Shown piece by piece: positions 27,765 through 39,423 of a stretch of DNA of 64,000 nt. The first letter of the stretch is position 1; every line of letters begins with the position of its first letter. The DNA is from Streptomyces sp. PR69 (GTDB lineage Bacteria > Actinomycetota > Actinomycetes > Streptomycetales > Streptomycetaceae), in the NCBI RefSeq assembly GCF_026420845.1, contig NZ_JAOWCB010000003.1, forward strand, positions 1-64,000, given 5' to 3'. The position numbers and the translations under genes were made by a program. Under the pieces are notes generated by a model. That model made no database searches and had not been told where the DNA came from. It saw nothing but the letters and a program-made list of their open reading frames with translations.

Positions 27765-28721
27765 ATGGGCGTCGTCATCGCCTCCACCGCCCTTTGCCCC
27801 GCCGACGACACCGCCAGCGCGATCGGATACGCGGCGCGCGCCGGCGGCGACTGCCTGACGCGGGCCGGACTCACGCCCGCGGACGTCGACGTACTGATCA
27901 ATGTCGGCGTCTACCGGGACTCCAACGTCTCCGAGCCGTCCGTCGCCGCGCTGGTCCAGAAGCGCATCGGCATCCATCCCGACTACGCCCGCGGACCCGG
28001 CGGCTCACGCACGGCGTTCTCGTTCGACCTGATGAACGGCGCATGCGGGACGCTCAACGCCGTGCAGGCCGCGGACGCCCTGCTGGCGACGGGCAGCGCC
28101 GAGAGGGTGCTCGTCGTCTCGGCCGACACCCACCCCTCCATGGACCAGGCCAGGGCCGGCACCCCCGCCTTCCCCTATGCCAGCACCGGCGCGGCCCTGC
28201 TGCTTCAGCGCGGCGACGACGCCCTCGGCTTCGGCCGGGTGCACCACCGGGCGCTGCCCGGACCGCACGGCGTCAACGGCTATCTGCCAGTGTCCGAGGC
28301 GGGGCCGCACGGGCGCGGCGCCATCGCCGTCGACCGGGACGCGGACGTGCTGGAGAGGATGCTCGGCCTGGCCGCCGACACCGCGCGCGGCTGCCTGGCG
28401 GCGGAGTACGGGACAGACCGCGCCGAGGTGACGCCCGCGGCGTTCGACCGCACCCTGCTGATCACCTCTCAGCCGTCGCCCGCCTTCGCGTCCTCGCTCG
28501 CCAAGCGGCTGGGGCTGCCCGCCGACGCGGCGGTCACCGTCGAGGGCGTCCACGGCGACCCGCACACCTCGGCGCTCGCCTACGGACTGCGGCAGGCCCA
28601 GGACGCCGGCAGGCTCGAAGGCCACGACCGCATCCTCTTCCTGGCGGTCGGCGCGGGACTCAGCTCGGCGGCCTCGCTCTACCGGCTGCGCCGCACCGGG
28701 GAGGGAACGGCCGCATGCTGA
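27765..28721 (+). CDS. lstB: KAS III-like partner protein (LstB-like)
   Basis: Second thiolase-fold protein, 318 residues, one base after the lstA stop with its own GGAGGTG. The cysteine is kept (Cys94, DLMNGACGTLN) but shifted by one residue relative to LstA. The His position reads Ser235 (ITSQPSPAF) and the Asn position reads His267 (GDPHTSA). The classical triad is therefore broken. Glu57 in SNVSEPSVA is a candidate catalytic base. Published work on lipstatin shows LstA and LstB act as a heterodimer; this degenerate triad fits a partner that depends on LstA. Confidence 0.85.
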   Translation: MGVVIASTALCPADDTASAIGYAARAGGDCLTRAGLTPADVDVLINVGVYRDSNVSEPSVAALVQKRIGIHPDYARGPGGSRTAFSFDLMNGACGTLNAVQAADALLATGSAERVLVVSADTHPSMDQARAGTPAFPYASTGAALLLQRGDDALGFGRVHHRALPGPHGVNGYLPVSEAGPHGRGAIAVDRDADVLERMLGLAADTARGCLAAEYGTDRAEVTPAAFDRTLLITSQPSPAFASSLAKRLGLPADAAVTVEGVHGDPHTSALAYGLRQAQDAGRLEGHDRILFLAVGAGLSSAASLYRLRRTGEGTAAC

Positions 28722-30691
28722 CTCCCGGCGTCACGGCCCCGCCGCGCCAGGACGCGTCCCCGGCCGAACTCCTCGCCTGGCACGCCGTCCGGACGCCGCA
28801 CAGAGCCGCCCTCGTCCACCCGGACGGCAGCAGGGCCGCACCCGACGGGCGGCCCGGCTACACCTCGGTCGACTATGCCGCGTTCGCCTCGCGGGTCTCC
28901 GCGTGCGCCGCCGGACTCACCCGGCACGGCATCGGCCGCTCCACCCGCACCGCGCTGCTTGTGCCGCCCGGCGCGGAGCTGCTCACCCTGGTGTGCGCGC
29001 TGCTGCATCTCGGCGCGGTTCCGGCGGTCGTCGATCCGGGCATGGGTCTGCGCCGGATGCTCGACTGCCTGCGCCGGGTGGACGTCGAGGCGTTCATCGG
29101 CGTACCGGCCGCGCACGCGCTGCGCAGGCTGCACCCGCGTGCCCTGCGCTCCGTGCGCAGCACCGTCACGGTGGGCCGGCGCGGAGACGGTCTCGCCGAG
29201 CTGATCGCCCTCGGCGCGGAGCCGCCGCCCGGTCCCCCGGCCCGGCTCCGGCCCGACGACCCGGCGCTGATCGCCTACACCACCGGCAGCACCGGGCCCG
29301 CCAAGCCCGTCGAGATCACGGCCGGCATGCTGAGCGGGATGGCGTACGGCGTCGAGCGCGCCCACTTCACCGCCGAGCTGACCCGCACCCTGGTCACCCT
29401 GCCGCTGATGGGCGTGTTCGACCTCGCGGCGGGCCGTACGGCGGTGCTGCCGGCCATGGACATGCGGCGCGTCGGCGCCGCCGACCCCGCGCTGCTGACC
29501 GATGCGATCCAGCGCTTCGACGTCAGCGCCATGTTCGCCTCCCCGGCCGTGCTGGGGCCTCTCTCGGAGCATCTGGCGCGGACCGGCGCCCGGGTGCCGT
29601 CGCTGCGGCTGGCGGTCTCCGGCGGCGCTCCGGTGAGCTGTGCGCTGATGGACCAGCTGCGCGCCGTACTGCCGGGCGAGGCACGCGTGTTCAGCACCTA
29701 CGGGGCGACCGAGGCGCTGCCCATCGCGCTGATCGAGAGCCGGGAGGCGCTGGCGGGGCCGGCCGAGGGCCCGGCGGCGGGTCTCGGCGTCTGTGTGGGC
29801 CGCCCCGCTCCCGGCCAGTCGGTCGCCGTGATCCGGACCGGTGACACCCCCGTGCCCCGCTGGACGCCTGAACTCCCCGTGCCCGCCGGGGAGATCGGCG
29901 AGATCGCCGTCAGCGGCCGGGCCGTCAGCCCGCGCTACTTCCGCTCGCCTCGGGCCGACGCCGAGCACAAGGTCGACGATCCGGTGCACGGCGTCCGCTG
30001 GCACCGCACCGGCGATCTCGGCTGGATCGACGGCGAAGGGCGCATCTGGTTCTGCGGGCGCAAGAGCCAGCGCGTCCGCACCGCGGACGGCGAGCTGCAC
30101 ACCGTGCGCTGCGAAGGCGTCTTCAACGTCCACCCCCAGGTGCGGCGCACCGCGCTGGTGGGCGTCGGCCCGCACGGCGGCCAGCGGCCGGTGCTGTGTG
30201 TGGAGCTGATGCCCGGCGTGGACGCGGACGACTGGCCGCGGATCGAGGGCGAGTTGCGCGCGCTAGGCGCGAACAGCCCGGCCGCCAAGCCGGTGCAGGA
30301 CTTCCTGCCGCACCCGGCGTTCCCCGTGGACGTCCGCCACAACGCCAAGATCCGCCGGGAGCTGCTGGCCCGCTGGGCGGACGGACAGCTCACCGGGAGC
30401 GGCCGCCCGACCGCCGCCGAACGGGCGCTGCGCGCCGTCCCGCTGGCCGGGTGGGCCTATCTCGTCGCATGGCCGCTGCTGCCCTGGGAGCATCCGGCGC
30501 TCACCGCCCTGTGGTGGGCCGACGCCTTCCTCAGCGTCGTCGTCCACGCGCTCCAGATACCGGCCGCGCTCCGTGCCGAGCAGGAGCGCGCCACCGGGCG
30601 CAGGCCCGGCGCGACCGCGGCGCTGACCATGCTGTTCGGGGCGACCTGGTGGCGGCGGCGCGTCCGCGGAGCACAGGAGGCGGCCGCATGA
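28715..30691 (+). CDS. lstC: OleC-like beta-lactone synthetase with C-terminal extension
   Basis: AMP-forming ANL enzyme of 658 residues. OleC homologues convert beta-hydroxy acids and ATP to beta-lactones, so this is the likely ring-closing enzyme. Visible motifs are AYTTGSTGPAKPVEIT (P-loop, residue 187 onward), FSTYGATEALP, HRTGDLGWID and GRKSQRVRT. OleC proteins are usually about 550 residues. Here about 105 extra residues follow, with three hydrophobic segments (LAGWAYLVAWPLLPW, ALWWADAFLSVVVHALQI, ALTMLFGATWW), suggesting a membrane anchor. The ATG overlaps the lstB stop by 7 bp. No OleB-type beta-lactone decarboxylase gene is present, consistent with the lactone being kept. Confidence 0.85.
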   Translation: MLTPGVTAPPRQDASPAELLAWHAVRTPHRAALVHPDGSRAAPDGRPGYTSVDYAAFASRVSACAAGLTRHGIGRSTRTALLVPPGAELLTLVCALLHLGAVPAVVDPGMGLRRMLDCLRRVDVEAFIGVPAAHALRRLHPRALRSVRSTVTVGRRGDGLAELIALGAEPPPGPPARLRPDDPALIAYTTGSTGPAKPVEITAGMLSGMAYGVERAHFTAELTRTLVTLPLMGVFDLAAGRTAVLPAMDMRRVGAADPALLTDAIQRFDVSAMFASPAVLGPLSEHLARTGARVPSLRLAVSGGAPVSCALMDQLRAVLPGEARVFSTYGATEALPIALIESREALAGPAEGPAAGLGVCVGRPAPGQSVAVIRTGDTPVPRWTPELPVPAGEIGEIAVSGRAVSPRYFRSPRADAEHKVDDPVHGVRWHRTGDLGWIDGEGRIWFCGRKSQRVRTADGELHTVRCEGVFNVHPQVRRTALVGVGPHGGQRPVLCVELMPGVDADDWPRIEGELRALGANSPAAKPVQDFLPHPAFPVDVRHNAKIRRELLARWADGQLTGSGRPTAAERALRAVPLAGWAYLVAWPLLPWEHPALTALWWADAFLSVVVHALQIPAALRAEQERATGRRPGATAALTMLFGATWWRRRVRGAQEAAA

Positions 30692-31722
30692 AGGCCCTGG
30701 TGACGGGCGCGTCGGGGTTCCTCGGCGGCCATATCGTCGACGCGTGCGTGCGGGCCGGCGACGAGGTGCGGGTGCTGGTGCGCGAGGGAAGCGATCTGAG
30801 CCATCTGCGGACAGTGCCCGGCGTGGAGTTCGCGTACGGGGATCTGCGGGACGCCGCCTCGCTGCGGGCGGCGGCCGACGGCGTGGACGCAGTGCATCAC
30901 AGCGCCGCCCGCGTCACCGACCGCGGCACCCGTGCGCAGTTCTGGGACGAGAACGTCGCGGGCACCGAGCGGCTGCTGTCGGCGGCCCGCGCGGCGGGGG
31001 CGCGGCGCTTTGTGTTCATCAGCAGCCCCAGTGCGCTGATGGGGGTGCGGGACGGCGATCGGCTCGGCATCGACGAGAGGGTGCCGTACCCCGCGCGCCA
31101 TCTCAATCTCTACTCGTCGACCAAGGCCGCGGCGGAGCGCCGGGTGCTGGCCGCGAACGGCCCGGACTTCACCGCCGTCGCACTGCGTCCGCGCGCCGTA
31201 TGGGGGCCGCGCGATCACTCCGGCTTTATGCCGCGGCTGATCGCGAAGATGCTGACGGGCAGTCTGCCGGACCTGTCGGGCGGCAGACCGGTGTACGCCT
31301 CGCTGTGCTACTGCGCCAACGCGGCCGACGCCTCGGTGCGGGCGGCCCGCGCGGACGGCGTCGGCGGCCGCGCCTACTTCGTCACCGACGGGAAACCGGT
31401 GGAGGTGTGGAGCATGCTCGCGCTGCTCGCACGGCGGTTCGGGGGCACACCGCCGACCCGGAGGGTCCCCCTCGGGCTGCTGCGCGCGCTCGCGTTCACG
31501 GCGGACACGGTGTGGAAGGCGCCGCCGCTGGCCAGGCGTTCCTCGCCTCCGCTGTCCCGCTACTCGCTGGCTCTGCTGACCCGCTCGGCGACCTATGACA
31601 CCTCGGCGGCGTGCCGGGATCTGGCCCCGCCGCCGGTGGACCACGACACGGGGATGGCGGAACTCCAGGCGTGGATCGACAGCATCGGCGGAGTCCACGC
31701 GTACATCGGGAAGGTGTCCTGA
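30688..31722 (+). CDS. lstD: NAD(P)-dependent beta-ketoacid reductase (OleD/LstD-like SDR)
   Basis: Extended short-chain dehydrogenase of 344 residues, related to 3-beta-hydroxysteroid dehydrogenase and to OleD. It should reduce the 2-alkyl-3-keto acid from LstA/B to the 3-hydroxy acid used by LstC. The nucleotide motif is TGASGFLGGHI; catalytic residues are Ser in FISSPSAL and YxxxK in LYSSTKAAAE. The ATG overlaps the lstC stop as ATGA after AGGAGG. Confidence 0.88.
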   Translation: MKALVTGASGFLGGHIVDACVRAGDEVRVLVREGSDLSHLRTVPGVEFAYGDLRDAASLRAAADGVDAVHHSAARVTDRGTRAQFWDENVAGTERLLSAARAAGARRFVFISSPSALMGVRDGDRLGIDERVPYPARHLNLYSSTKAAAERRVLAANGPDFTAVALRPRAVWGPRDHSGFMPRLIAKMLTGSLPDLSGGRPVYASLCYCANAADASVRAARADGVGGRAYFVTDGKPVEVWSMLALLARRFGGTPPTRRVPLGLLRALAFTADTVWKAPPLARRSSPPLSRYSLALLTRSATYDTSAACRDLAPPPVDHDTGMAELQAWIDSIGGVHAYIGKVS

Positions 31723-31725
31723 GTC

Positions 31726-34973
<3,248 letters not shown>

Positions 34974-34977
<4 letters not shown>

Positions 34978-35699
34978 TCTTCGTGGGAGAGGGCGCGCTG
35001 CTCCGGCGCGCCGTGGAGCACACGCTCGCCGCCGGACTGCCCGTGGACCTGGTGTGCGGGCCCGCCCGGCAGAAGCCTCACCCCGGCGTCCCGTACCGCG
35101 CCACGGCCGATGTCAACTCCCTTGCGTCCGTGCTGGCCGACGCCAGCACGGACGGCGTCGTCTGGTCCGTCAACAATCCGCTGATCTTCCGTGCGCCGGT
35201 GCTCTCCTCGGGTCTGCGCATTCTCAATGTCCACCACGGCCCGCTGCCCGCCTACCGGGGGCGGCCCGAAGTCGCCCTCGTCTACGCGATGCTCCACGGG
35301 GAGCGGGAGTTCGCCGCGACGCTCCACGAGGTCGACGAAGGCATCGACACCGGCCGCGTGCTGGCCTCGCAGCGCTATCCGATCGGCCCGGACGAGCCGT
35401 ATCACGTGGTGCTGCGCCGTGGGCTGGAGGTCTGTCAGCGGCTCTTCGAGCGGTGTCTGCCGCAGCTCGCCGCGGACGCGGGCTGGGCGGGCGAGCCGGT
35501 GCCGCCCGTCGAGACCGCCGGCGGGGGGTACTTCGGCCGGGCGGCGCTGGCCCGGCTGGGGCGGCGCCGCGACGACCCCGGCTTTGCCCGCGCCACCGAT
35601 CTGGGGTTCCTGGCCGGGTATCTGCCGGAGCTGGCCGAGGCCCTGCGTGCAACGGACTTGCAACGTGAGGCCGGGTTGGCTTGGGCCGAGGAGGCTTGA
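34974..35699 (+). CDS. lstF: Formyltransferase (LstF-like)
   Basis: Methionyl-tRNA-formyltransferase-fold enzyme of 241 residues that should N-formylate the amino acid of the beta-lactone ester using 10-formyl-tetrahydrofolate. The catalytic Asn-His-Asp set is visible: Asn85 and His87 in ILNVHHGPLPAYRGRPE, and Asp121 in LHEVDEGIDTG. It is shorter than Fmt and lacks the OB-type C-terminal tRNA domain. The ATG overlaps the lstE stop (ATGA). Its presence separates this operon from plain OleABCD olefin pathways. Confidence 0.88.
35648..35665 (+). promoter_or_regulatory. TGCAACG direct-repeat site before DUF779
   Basis: TGCAACG at 35648-35654 and again at 35659-35665, 11 bp apart, inside the last codons of lstF and 39 bp before the DUF779 start. 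It is almost the same as the site at 18510-18527 in front of the aldehyde dehydrogenase. A shared binding site is inferred. Confidence 0.45.
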
Positions 35700-35703
35700 G
35701 GCG

Positions 35704-36108
35704 ATGAGCGGATTCCCGCGTGTGGAACTGACCCCGGCGGCGAGCGCACTGGTGCGACGGCTGCGTGAGACGCACGGCCCTGTGATGTTCCATCAGTCGG
35801 GCGGCTGCTGTGACGGCAGTGCGCCGATGTGTTACCCGGACGGCGAGTTCCGTACGGGCGGCTCCGATGTGCTGCTGGAGTCGCTGGCGGTCGACGGCGT
35901 CGACGAGCGTGTGCCGTTCTGGATCTCGGCGAGCCAGTACGATGCGTGGCGGCACACACGGCTGATCGTGGACGTGGTGGAGGGGCGCGGCAGCGGATTC
36001 TCGCTGGAAGCGCCGGAGGGAGTGCGGTTTCTGCTGCGGTCCCGGCTGGCGGGGCGGCCGGAGGATCCGCCGGCGGACCCGCTGGCTGACTGGCCCGCGG
36101 ACTCCTGA
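35704..36108 (+). CDS. DUF779 protein (aldehyde dehydrogenase-associated)
   Basis: Protein of 134 residues in the DUF779 family, with the conserved cysteine cluster MFHQSGGCCDGSAPMC and the core WISASQYDAWRHTRLIVDVVEGRGSGFSLE. Function is unknown. In most actinobacteria and proteobacteria it sits directly after an AcoD/ExaC aldehyde dehydrogenase, and the cysteines suggest metal or redox chemistry. Here it begins 4 bp after lstF instead, and the window's aldehyde dehydrogenase is 15 kb away. It may be read through from the lst operon, from its own promoter, or both. Confidence 0.88.
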   Translation: MSGFPRVELTPAASALVRRLRETHGPVMFHQSGGCCDGSAPMCYPDGEFRTGGSDVLLESLAVDGVDERVPFWISASQYDAWRHTRLIVDVVEGRGSGFSLEAPEGVRFLLRSRLAGRPEDPPADPLADWPADS

Positions 36109-36128
36109 TCCGGGCGCCGGCGGATCAG
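36105..36128. terminator. Hairpin between convergent DUF779 and small membrane gene
   Basis: CTGATCCG / CGGATCAG perfect 8-bp arms with an 8-base GC-rich loop, overlapping the DUF779 stop codon. A third CGGATCAGG follows at 36137. Likely bidirectional end of the beta-lactone transcript. Confidence 0.5.
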
Positions 36129-36140
36129 GACCTCGGCGGA

Positions 36141-36335
36141 TCAGGGCCGCAGACTGCTGACCACGTCTGCCGTGGCGGCGATGCCGTTGCTGATCGTCGG
36201 CGCCATGCTGGTGCCCGCGAGAAAGAAGCCGAGCAGAACGCAGACCAGGGCATGGGTGAACTTCAGCCCTCCGTTGCGCACAAAGATCACTGCGAGTACC
36301 AGCAGGAGCAGTACCACCGAAATCGAAATGGCCAT
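36141..36335 (-). CDS. Small conserved membrane protein, 64 aa
   Basis: Two transmembrane helices: ISISVVLLLLVLAVIFV at the N-terminus and THALVCVLLGFFLAGTSMAPTI after a short basic loop (RNGG). ATG 36335 follows GAGGAGG at ideal spacing. I have a sense of near-identical short proteins in many Streptomyces genomes but know no function. It is convergent with the lst/DUF779 transcript. Confidence 0.75.
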   Translation of the reverse strand: MAISISVVLLLLVLAVIFVRNGGLKFTHALVCVLLGFFLAGTSMAPTISNGIAATADVVSSLRP

Positions 36336-36645
36336 CGCCAACCTCCTCTGCCACACCGGATGCGCGACGCCGGAGATACGACGCCGGATATGCGGCATTC
36401 GGCGGCCAGTCTGGCGCAGGGGAGTTCCCGTCCGGCCGACTGGCGTGTCCGCCGAACGGGTGTTGACTGGCGGTGACTTCGGGATGGCTTGCACTACCGG
36501 CCGTGGCGGCGCAGAAAGCGTGCGAGACCGGGGAGGCCGTCGGTGTACACGGCGACGCCCCCCGTCACTGGGGCTCCGCCCCCGGAGGAGCGGTCCCGCC
36601 GTGGGCTCCGCGGAGGCGATCCGGCCGAAGACGCCTCGGGGCGGG
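36336..36645. other. Intergenic region with G/C-rich repeat fragment
   Basis: 310 bp between two minus-strand genes. It holds a short GGGGCTCCGCCCCC hairpin near 36570-36583, a fragment of the dispersed repeat, probably ending the nik-type operon. I see no gene in it. Confidence 0.4.
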
Positions 36646-37305
36646 TCACCACGCCCCGGTGTCCGGCCAGTTCAGCGTGCGGTCGCACCAGCGGTGCAGC
36701 AGGGGGCGGTCGTGGGAGACCGCGAGCAGGCCCGCGCCGTGGTCGCGGCGGTACCGTTCGACGACGGCGACGAGCGCCGCGGATGTCGAGGCGTCGAGCA
36801 TCGCGGTCATCTCATCGCAGATCAGCCAGCGCGGCCGCAGCGCCAGCGCGCGGGCGAGGCAGGCGCGTTGCAGCTGCCCGTCGCTGACCTCGTGGGGGCG
36901 GCGGCGCAGCAGGTCGCCGGTGAGGCCGGTGGCCGCGGCCAGTTCTCCGGTGCGTGCCGCGGCCTCGGCGCGGCGGCCGGTCGCGCGCAGCGGTTCGGCG
37001 ATCAGGTCGTACAGCGTCAGGCGCGGGTCGGCGGAGAGCCTGGGCTGCTGGAAGACAACGCCGATCGCGGTGCGCTGTGCTCGTGGCGCGGCGTGCCGCC
37101 AGCGCCGTACGGTCTCTCCGTCGATACGGACCTGGCCCGTGTCGGGGCGGTGGAGCAGCGCCGCGACCCTGGCCAGGGTGGATTTTCCGCAGCCGCTGGG
37201 CCCGAGGAGGCCGACGGCCTCGCCGGGGGCGAGGGTGAGTGAGGCGTCGCGGAAGGCGGGCCTGCGGGGGTCGTATCCGGCGGTGACGCCGTGGAGTTCA
37301 AGCAC
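36646..37305 (-). CDS. ABC transporter ATPase 2 (NikE/DppF-like)
   Basis: ATP-binding subunit of 219 residues, last gene of a five-gene peptide/nickel importer. It has Walker A GPSGCGKST, Q-loop FQQPRL, a signature reading VSDGQLQRACLARAL (Asp in place of the first Gly of LSGGQ) and Walker B LICDEMTAMLD (Met/Thr/Ala variant of the DEPTSALD region). It stops soon after the H-loop (AVSHDRPLLH) and lacks the oligopeptide C-terminal tail, which is usual in NikE-type proteins. GTG 37305 overlaps the previous stop by 8 bp. Confidence 0.85.
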   Translation of the reverse strand: MLELHGVTAGYDPRRPAFRDASLTLAPGEAVGLLGPSGCGKSTLARVAALLHRPDTGQVRIDGETVRRWRHAAPRAQRTAIGVVFQQPRLSADPRLTLYDLIAEPLRATGRRAEAAARTGELAAATGLTGDLLRRRPHEVSDGQLQRACLARALALRPRWLICDEMTAMLDASTSAALVAVVERYRRDHGAGLLAVSHDRPLLHRWCDRTLNWPDTGAW

Positions 37306-38554
37306 GGGGCGGCTCCGCTGGCGGGGCGGCGGGGTGGTGGCAGGAGAGCCCGGCGGCGAAGGCGGGGAGCGTGGTGGCGCAGGTGTCCGTCGCGCGGTCG
37401 CAGCGGGGGGCGAAGGCGCAGCCTTCCGGGAGGTCGCCCAGCTCCGGCGGCAGGCCGGGGATGGGGGTGAAGTCCCGTTCCGGGAGGGCGGCGAGGAGAC
37501 GGCGGGCATAGGGGTGGCGGGGGCCGGGCGCGCCGAAGAAGGCGTCCGCGTCGGCGATCTCCACGATGCGTCCCGCGTACATCACGGCGACGCGGTCGGC
37601 GATCCGCTGGGCCGCCGCCAGATCGTGAGTGATCATCAGCAGCGCCCGGCCGTCGTCGGTGTGGCGGCGGAGTTCGTCGGCGGTGCGGTGGACCAGATCC
37701 CGGTCGAGTCCGGTGGTCGGCTCGTCGGCGAGCAGCAGCGGTGCGTCGCCGACCAGGGCGAGTGCGGTGGCCGCGCGCTGGGCGAGCCCGCCGGAGAGCT
37801 CGTGGGGGTAGCGGTCGAGGAGGTCCGCGGGGAAGGCGGCGCGTTCGGCCGCGGCGACCGCCGCGCGGCGGGCCTCGCGGCGGCGTATGCCGGTCAGGGC
37901 GCGGAGGGTCTCCTCCAGGTGTGCTCCCACGGTGCGTACGGGGGTGAGGTGCGCGGCCGGGCTCTGCGGGATGAGCCCGATGCGGCGGCCGCGCACCCTG
38001 CGGGCGAGGGTGCGTTCGTCCGCGCCGATCAGCTCGATGCCGCCGGCGATGGCGGAGCCGGCGGTCTGGGCGTTGCCGGGGAGGAGTCCGAGGAGGGCGG
38101 AGGCGAGTACGGACTTGCCGCAGCCGCTCTCGCCGACGAGGGCGAGGCATTCGCCAGGCGCGAGGTCGAAGGAGGCGTCACGGACAGCGGCGACCTGCCG
38201 TCCGCCGCGCATCCGGAAGCGGACGTGCAGCCCGCGCACGGAAAGGACGGAAGCGGGCGCCGCGGAGGGGTGCGCGCCGCTCACGGACTTCCCATGTTCG
38301 CTTCTCCGCCCGCTCGGCGAAACCGCAGGCATCGCCGAATTCCGCGACCCGGCTGCCTCACGCGCGTCGCTCACGGACTTCCCATGTTCGCTTCTCCGCC
38401 CGCTCGGCGAAACCGCAGGCATCGCCGGATTCCGCGACCCGGCTGCCTCACGCGCGTCGCTCACGGACTTCCCATGTTCGCTTCTCCGCCCGCTCGGCGA
38501 AACCGCAGGCATCGCCGGATTCCGCGACCCGGCTGCCTCACGTGCGTCGCTCAC
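37298..38554 (-). CDS. ABC transporter ATPase 1 (NikD/DppD-like) with repeat N-terminus
   Basis: ATP-binding protein whose ATPase domain has Walker A GESGCGKS, Q-loop IPQSPAAHL, signature LSGGLAQRAATAL and Walker B LLLADEPTTGLD, ending in the metal-binding-like oligo_HPY segment CAFAPRCDRATDTC. The first GTG (38554) overlaps the permease stop as GTGA. Starting there the first about 90 residues are three 30-residue repeats, and each repeat starts with a further in-frame GTG (38464, 38374, with one more at 38284 after the array). The true start is therefore ambiguous; the domain itself begins at about 38260 (SVLSVRGLHVRF). Confidence 0.85.
   Translation of the reverse strand: MSDAREAAGSRNPAMPAVSPSGRRSEHGKSVSDAREAAGSRNPAMPAVSPSGRRSEHGKSVSDAREAAGSRNSAMPAVSPSGRRSEHGKSVSGAHPSAAPASVLSVRGLHVRFRMRGGRQVAAVRDASFDLAPGECLALVGESGCGKSVLASALLGLLPGNAQTAGSAIAGGIELIGADERTLARRVRGRRIGLIPQSPAAHLTPVRTVGAHLEETLRALTGIRRREARRAAVAAAERAAFPADLLDRYPHELSGGLAQRAATALALVGDAPLLLADEPTTGLDRDLVHRTADELRRHTDDGRALLMITHDLAAAQRIADRVAVMYAGRIVEIADADAFFGAPGPRHPYARRLLAALPERDFTPIPGLPPELGDLPEGCAFAPRCDRATDTCATTLPAFAAGLSCHHPAAPPAEPPRA
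38281..38550 (-). repeat. Three tandem 90-bp repeats at the start of the ATPase gene
   Basis: Exactly three 90-bp units (38281-38370, 38371-38460, 38461-38550), differing at only a few bases. The array abuts the TGA of the permease gene. On the minus strand every unit starts with GTGAGCGAC and ends with GGGAAGTCC, so reading frame and start codon are copied together. Encoded repeat: 30 residues with the core AMPAVSPSGRRSEHGKS. Confidence 0.95.
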
Positions 38555-39423
38555 AGCATCAGCTCCGATCGGCGGCGCGGGCTGAGGCGTTCGCGCCAGA
38601 TGCCGGCGAGGCCCGCGACGGCGAGGGTGGGGAGGATCAGGAAGAGGCCGGGGAAGAGCGTGGGCCACCAGTCGCCCGCGAGGAGGGAGCCGCGGGCCGA
38701 CTGCACCAGAGTGCCGAGGCTCGCCTGGTGGGCGGGCAGGCCCAGGCCGAGGAAGGACAGGGCGGACTCGTGCCACATGGCGTGCGGGATCATCAGCACC
38801 GCGGCGAGGCCCGCCTGCGGCAGGACCGCGGGGAGCAGATGGCGGCGGATGACGCGCCGGCGTGAGGCTCCCCCGGAGATCGCCGCGTCGATGTGGGGGC
38901 GGGCGCGGAGCGACAGGATCTCGGCGCGGACGATGCGTGCCGTCGACACCCAGTGGGTGAGCGCCACGGAGACGATCACCGGCCAGACGCCGGGCCGGAA
39001 CATCGCGACGATGAAGATGCCCAGCAGCAGATGCGGCACGGAGGAGAAGACGTCGACGATCCGCATGACGAGCCGGTCGGTCCAGCCGCCGAAGGCCGCC
39101 GCGCCAGCGCCGACGGCCGTGCCGACGAGGGTGGCGGCGAGGGCGGCGACGAGGCCGACGAGCAGGGAGACCCGCAGTCCGTACACACAGCGCAGCAGCA
39201 GATCGCGGCCGACGTCGTCGGTGCCGAAGGGGTGGGCGGGCGAGGGCGGCTGGAGTTTGAGCGCCAGGTCGACCGCCTGCTGGTCGAGCTGGACGACGGG
39301 CGGGACGACGGTCACGGCGAGGACGACCGCGATGACGACGGCCGCGGAGACGCCGAGCCGCAGCGTCCGTGTGGAACGGCGCGGGCTGCGTGCGGCGACG
39401 GGGGTCCAGCGCGGCTCAGCCAT
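38551..39423 (-). CDS. ABC transporter permease 2 (NikC/DppC-like)
   Basis: Inner-membrane permease of 290 residues with an N-terminal helix (VSAAVVIAVVLAVTVVP), the family signature HPFGTDDVGRDLLLRCVYGLRVSL and the EAA loop region AISGGASRRRVIRRHLLPAVLPQ. ATG 39423 overlaps the previous permease stop by 8 bp. Confidence 0.9.
   Translation of the reverse strand: MAEPRWTPVAARSPRRSTRTLRLGVSAAVVIAVVLAVTVVPPVVQLDQQAVDLALKLQPPSPAHPFGTDDVGRDLLLRCVYGLRVSLLVGLVAALAATLVGTAVGAGAAAFGGWTDRLVMRIVDVFSSVPHLLLGIFIVAMFRPGVWPVIVSVALTHWVSTARIVRAEILSLRARPHIDAAISGGASRRRVIRRHLLPAVLPQAGLAAVLMIPHAMWHESALSFLGLGLPAHQASLGTLVQSARGSLLAGDWWPTLFPGLFLILPTLAVAGLAGIWRERLSPRRRSELML

Noticed and set aside
26708..30691. Interpretation as an OleABCD olefin hydrocarbon pathway or a type II PKS
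   Set aside because: No OleB, no KSalpha/KSbeta or ACP genes, and the operon continues into an NRPS and a formyltransferase, which fits the lipstatin model.
38281..38550. CRISPR-like array
   Set aside because: The three 90-bp units are contiguous, without spacers, in frame and coding; no cas gene is nearby.
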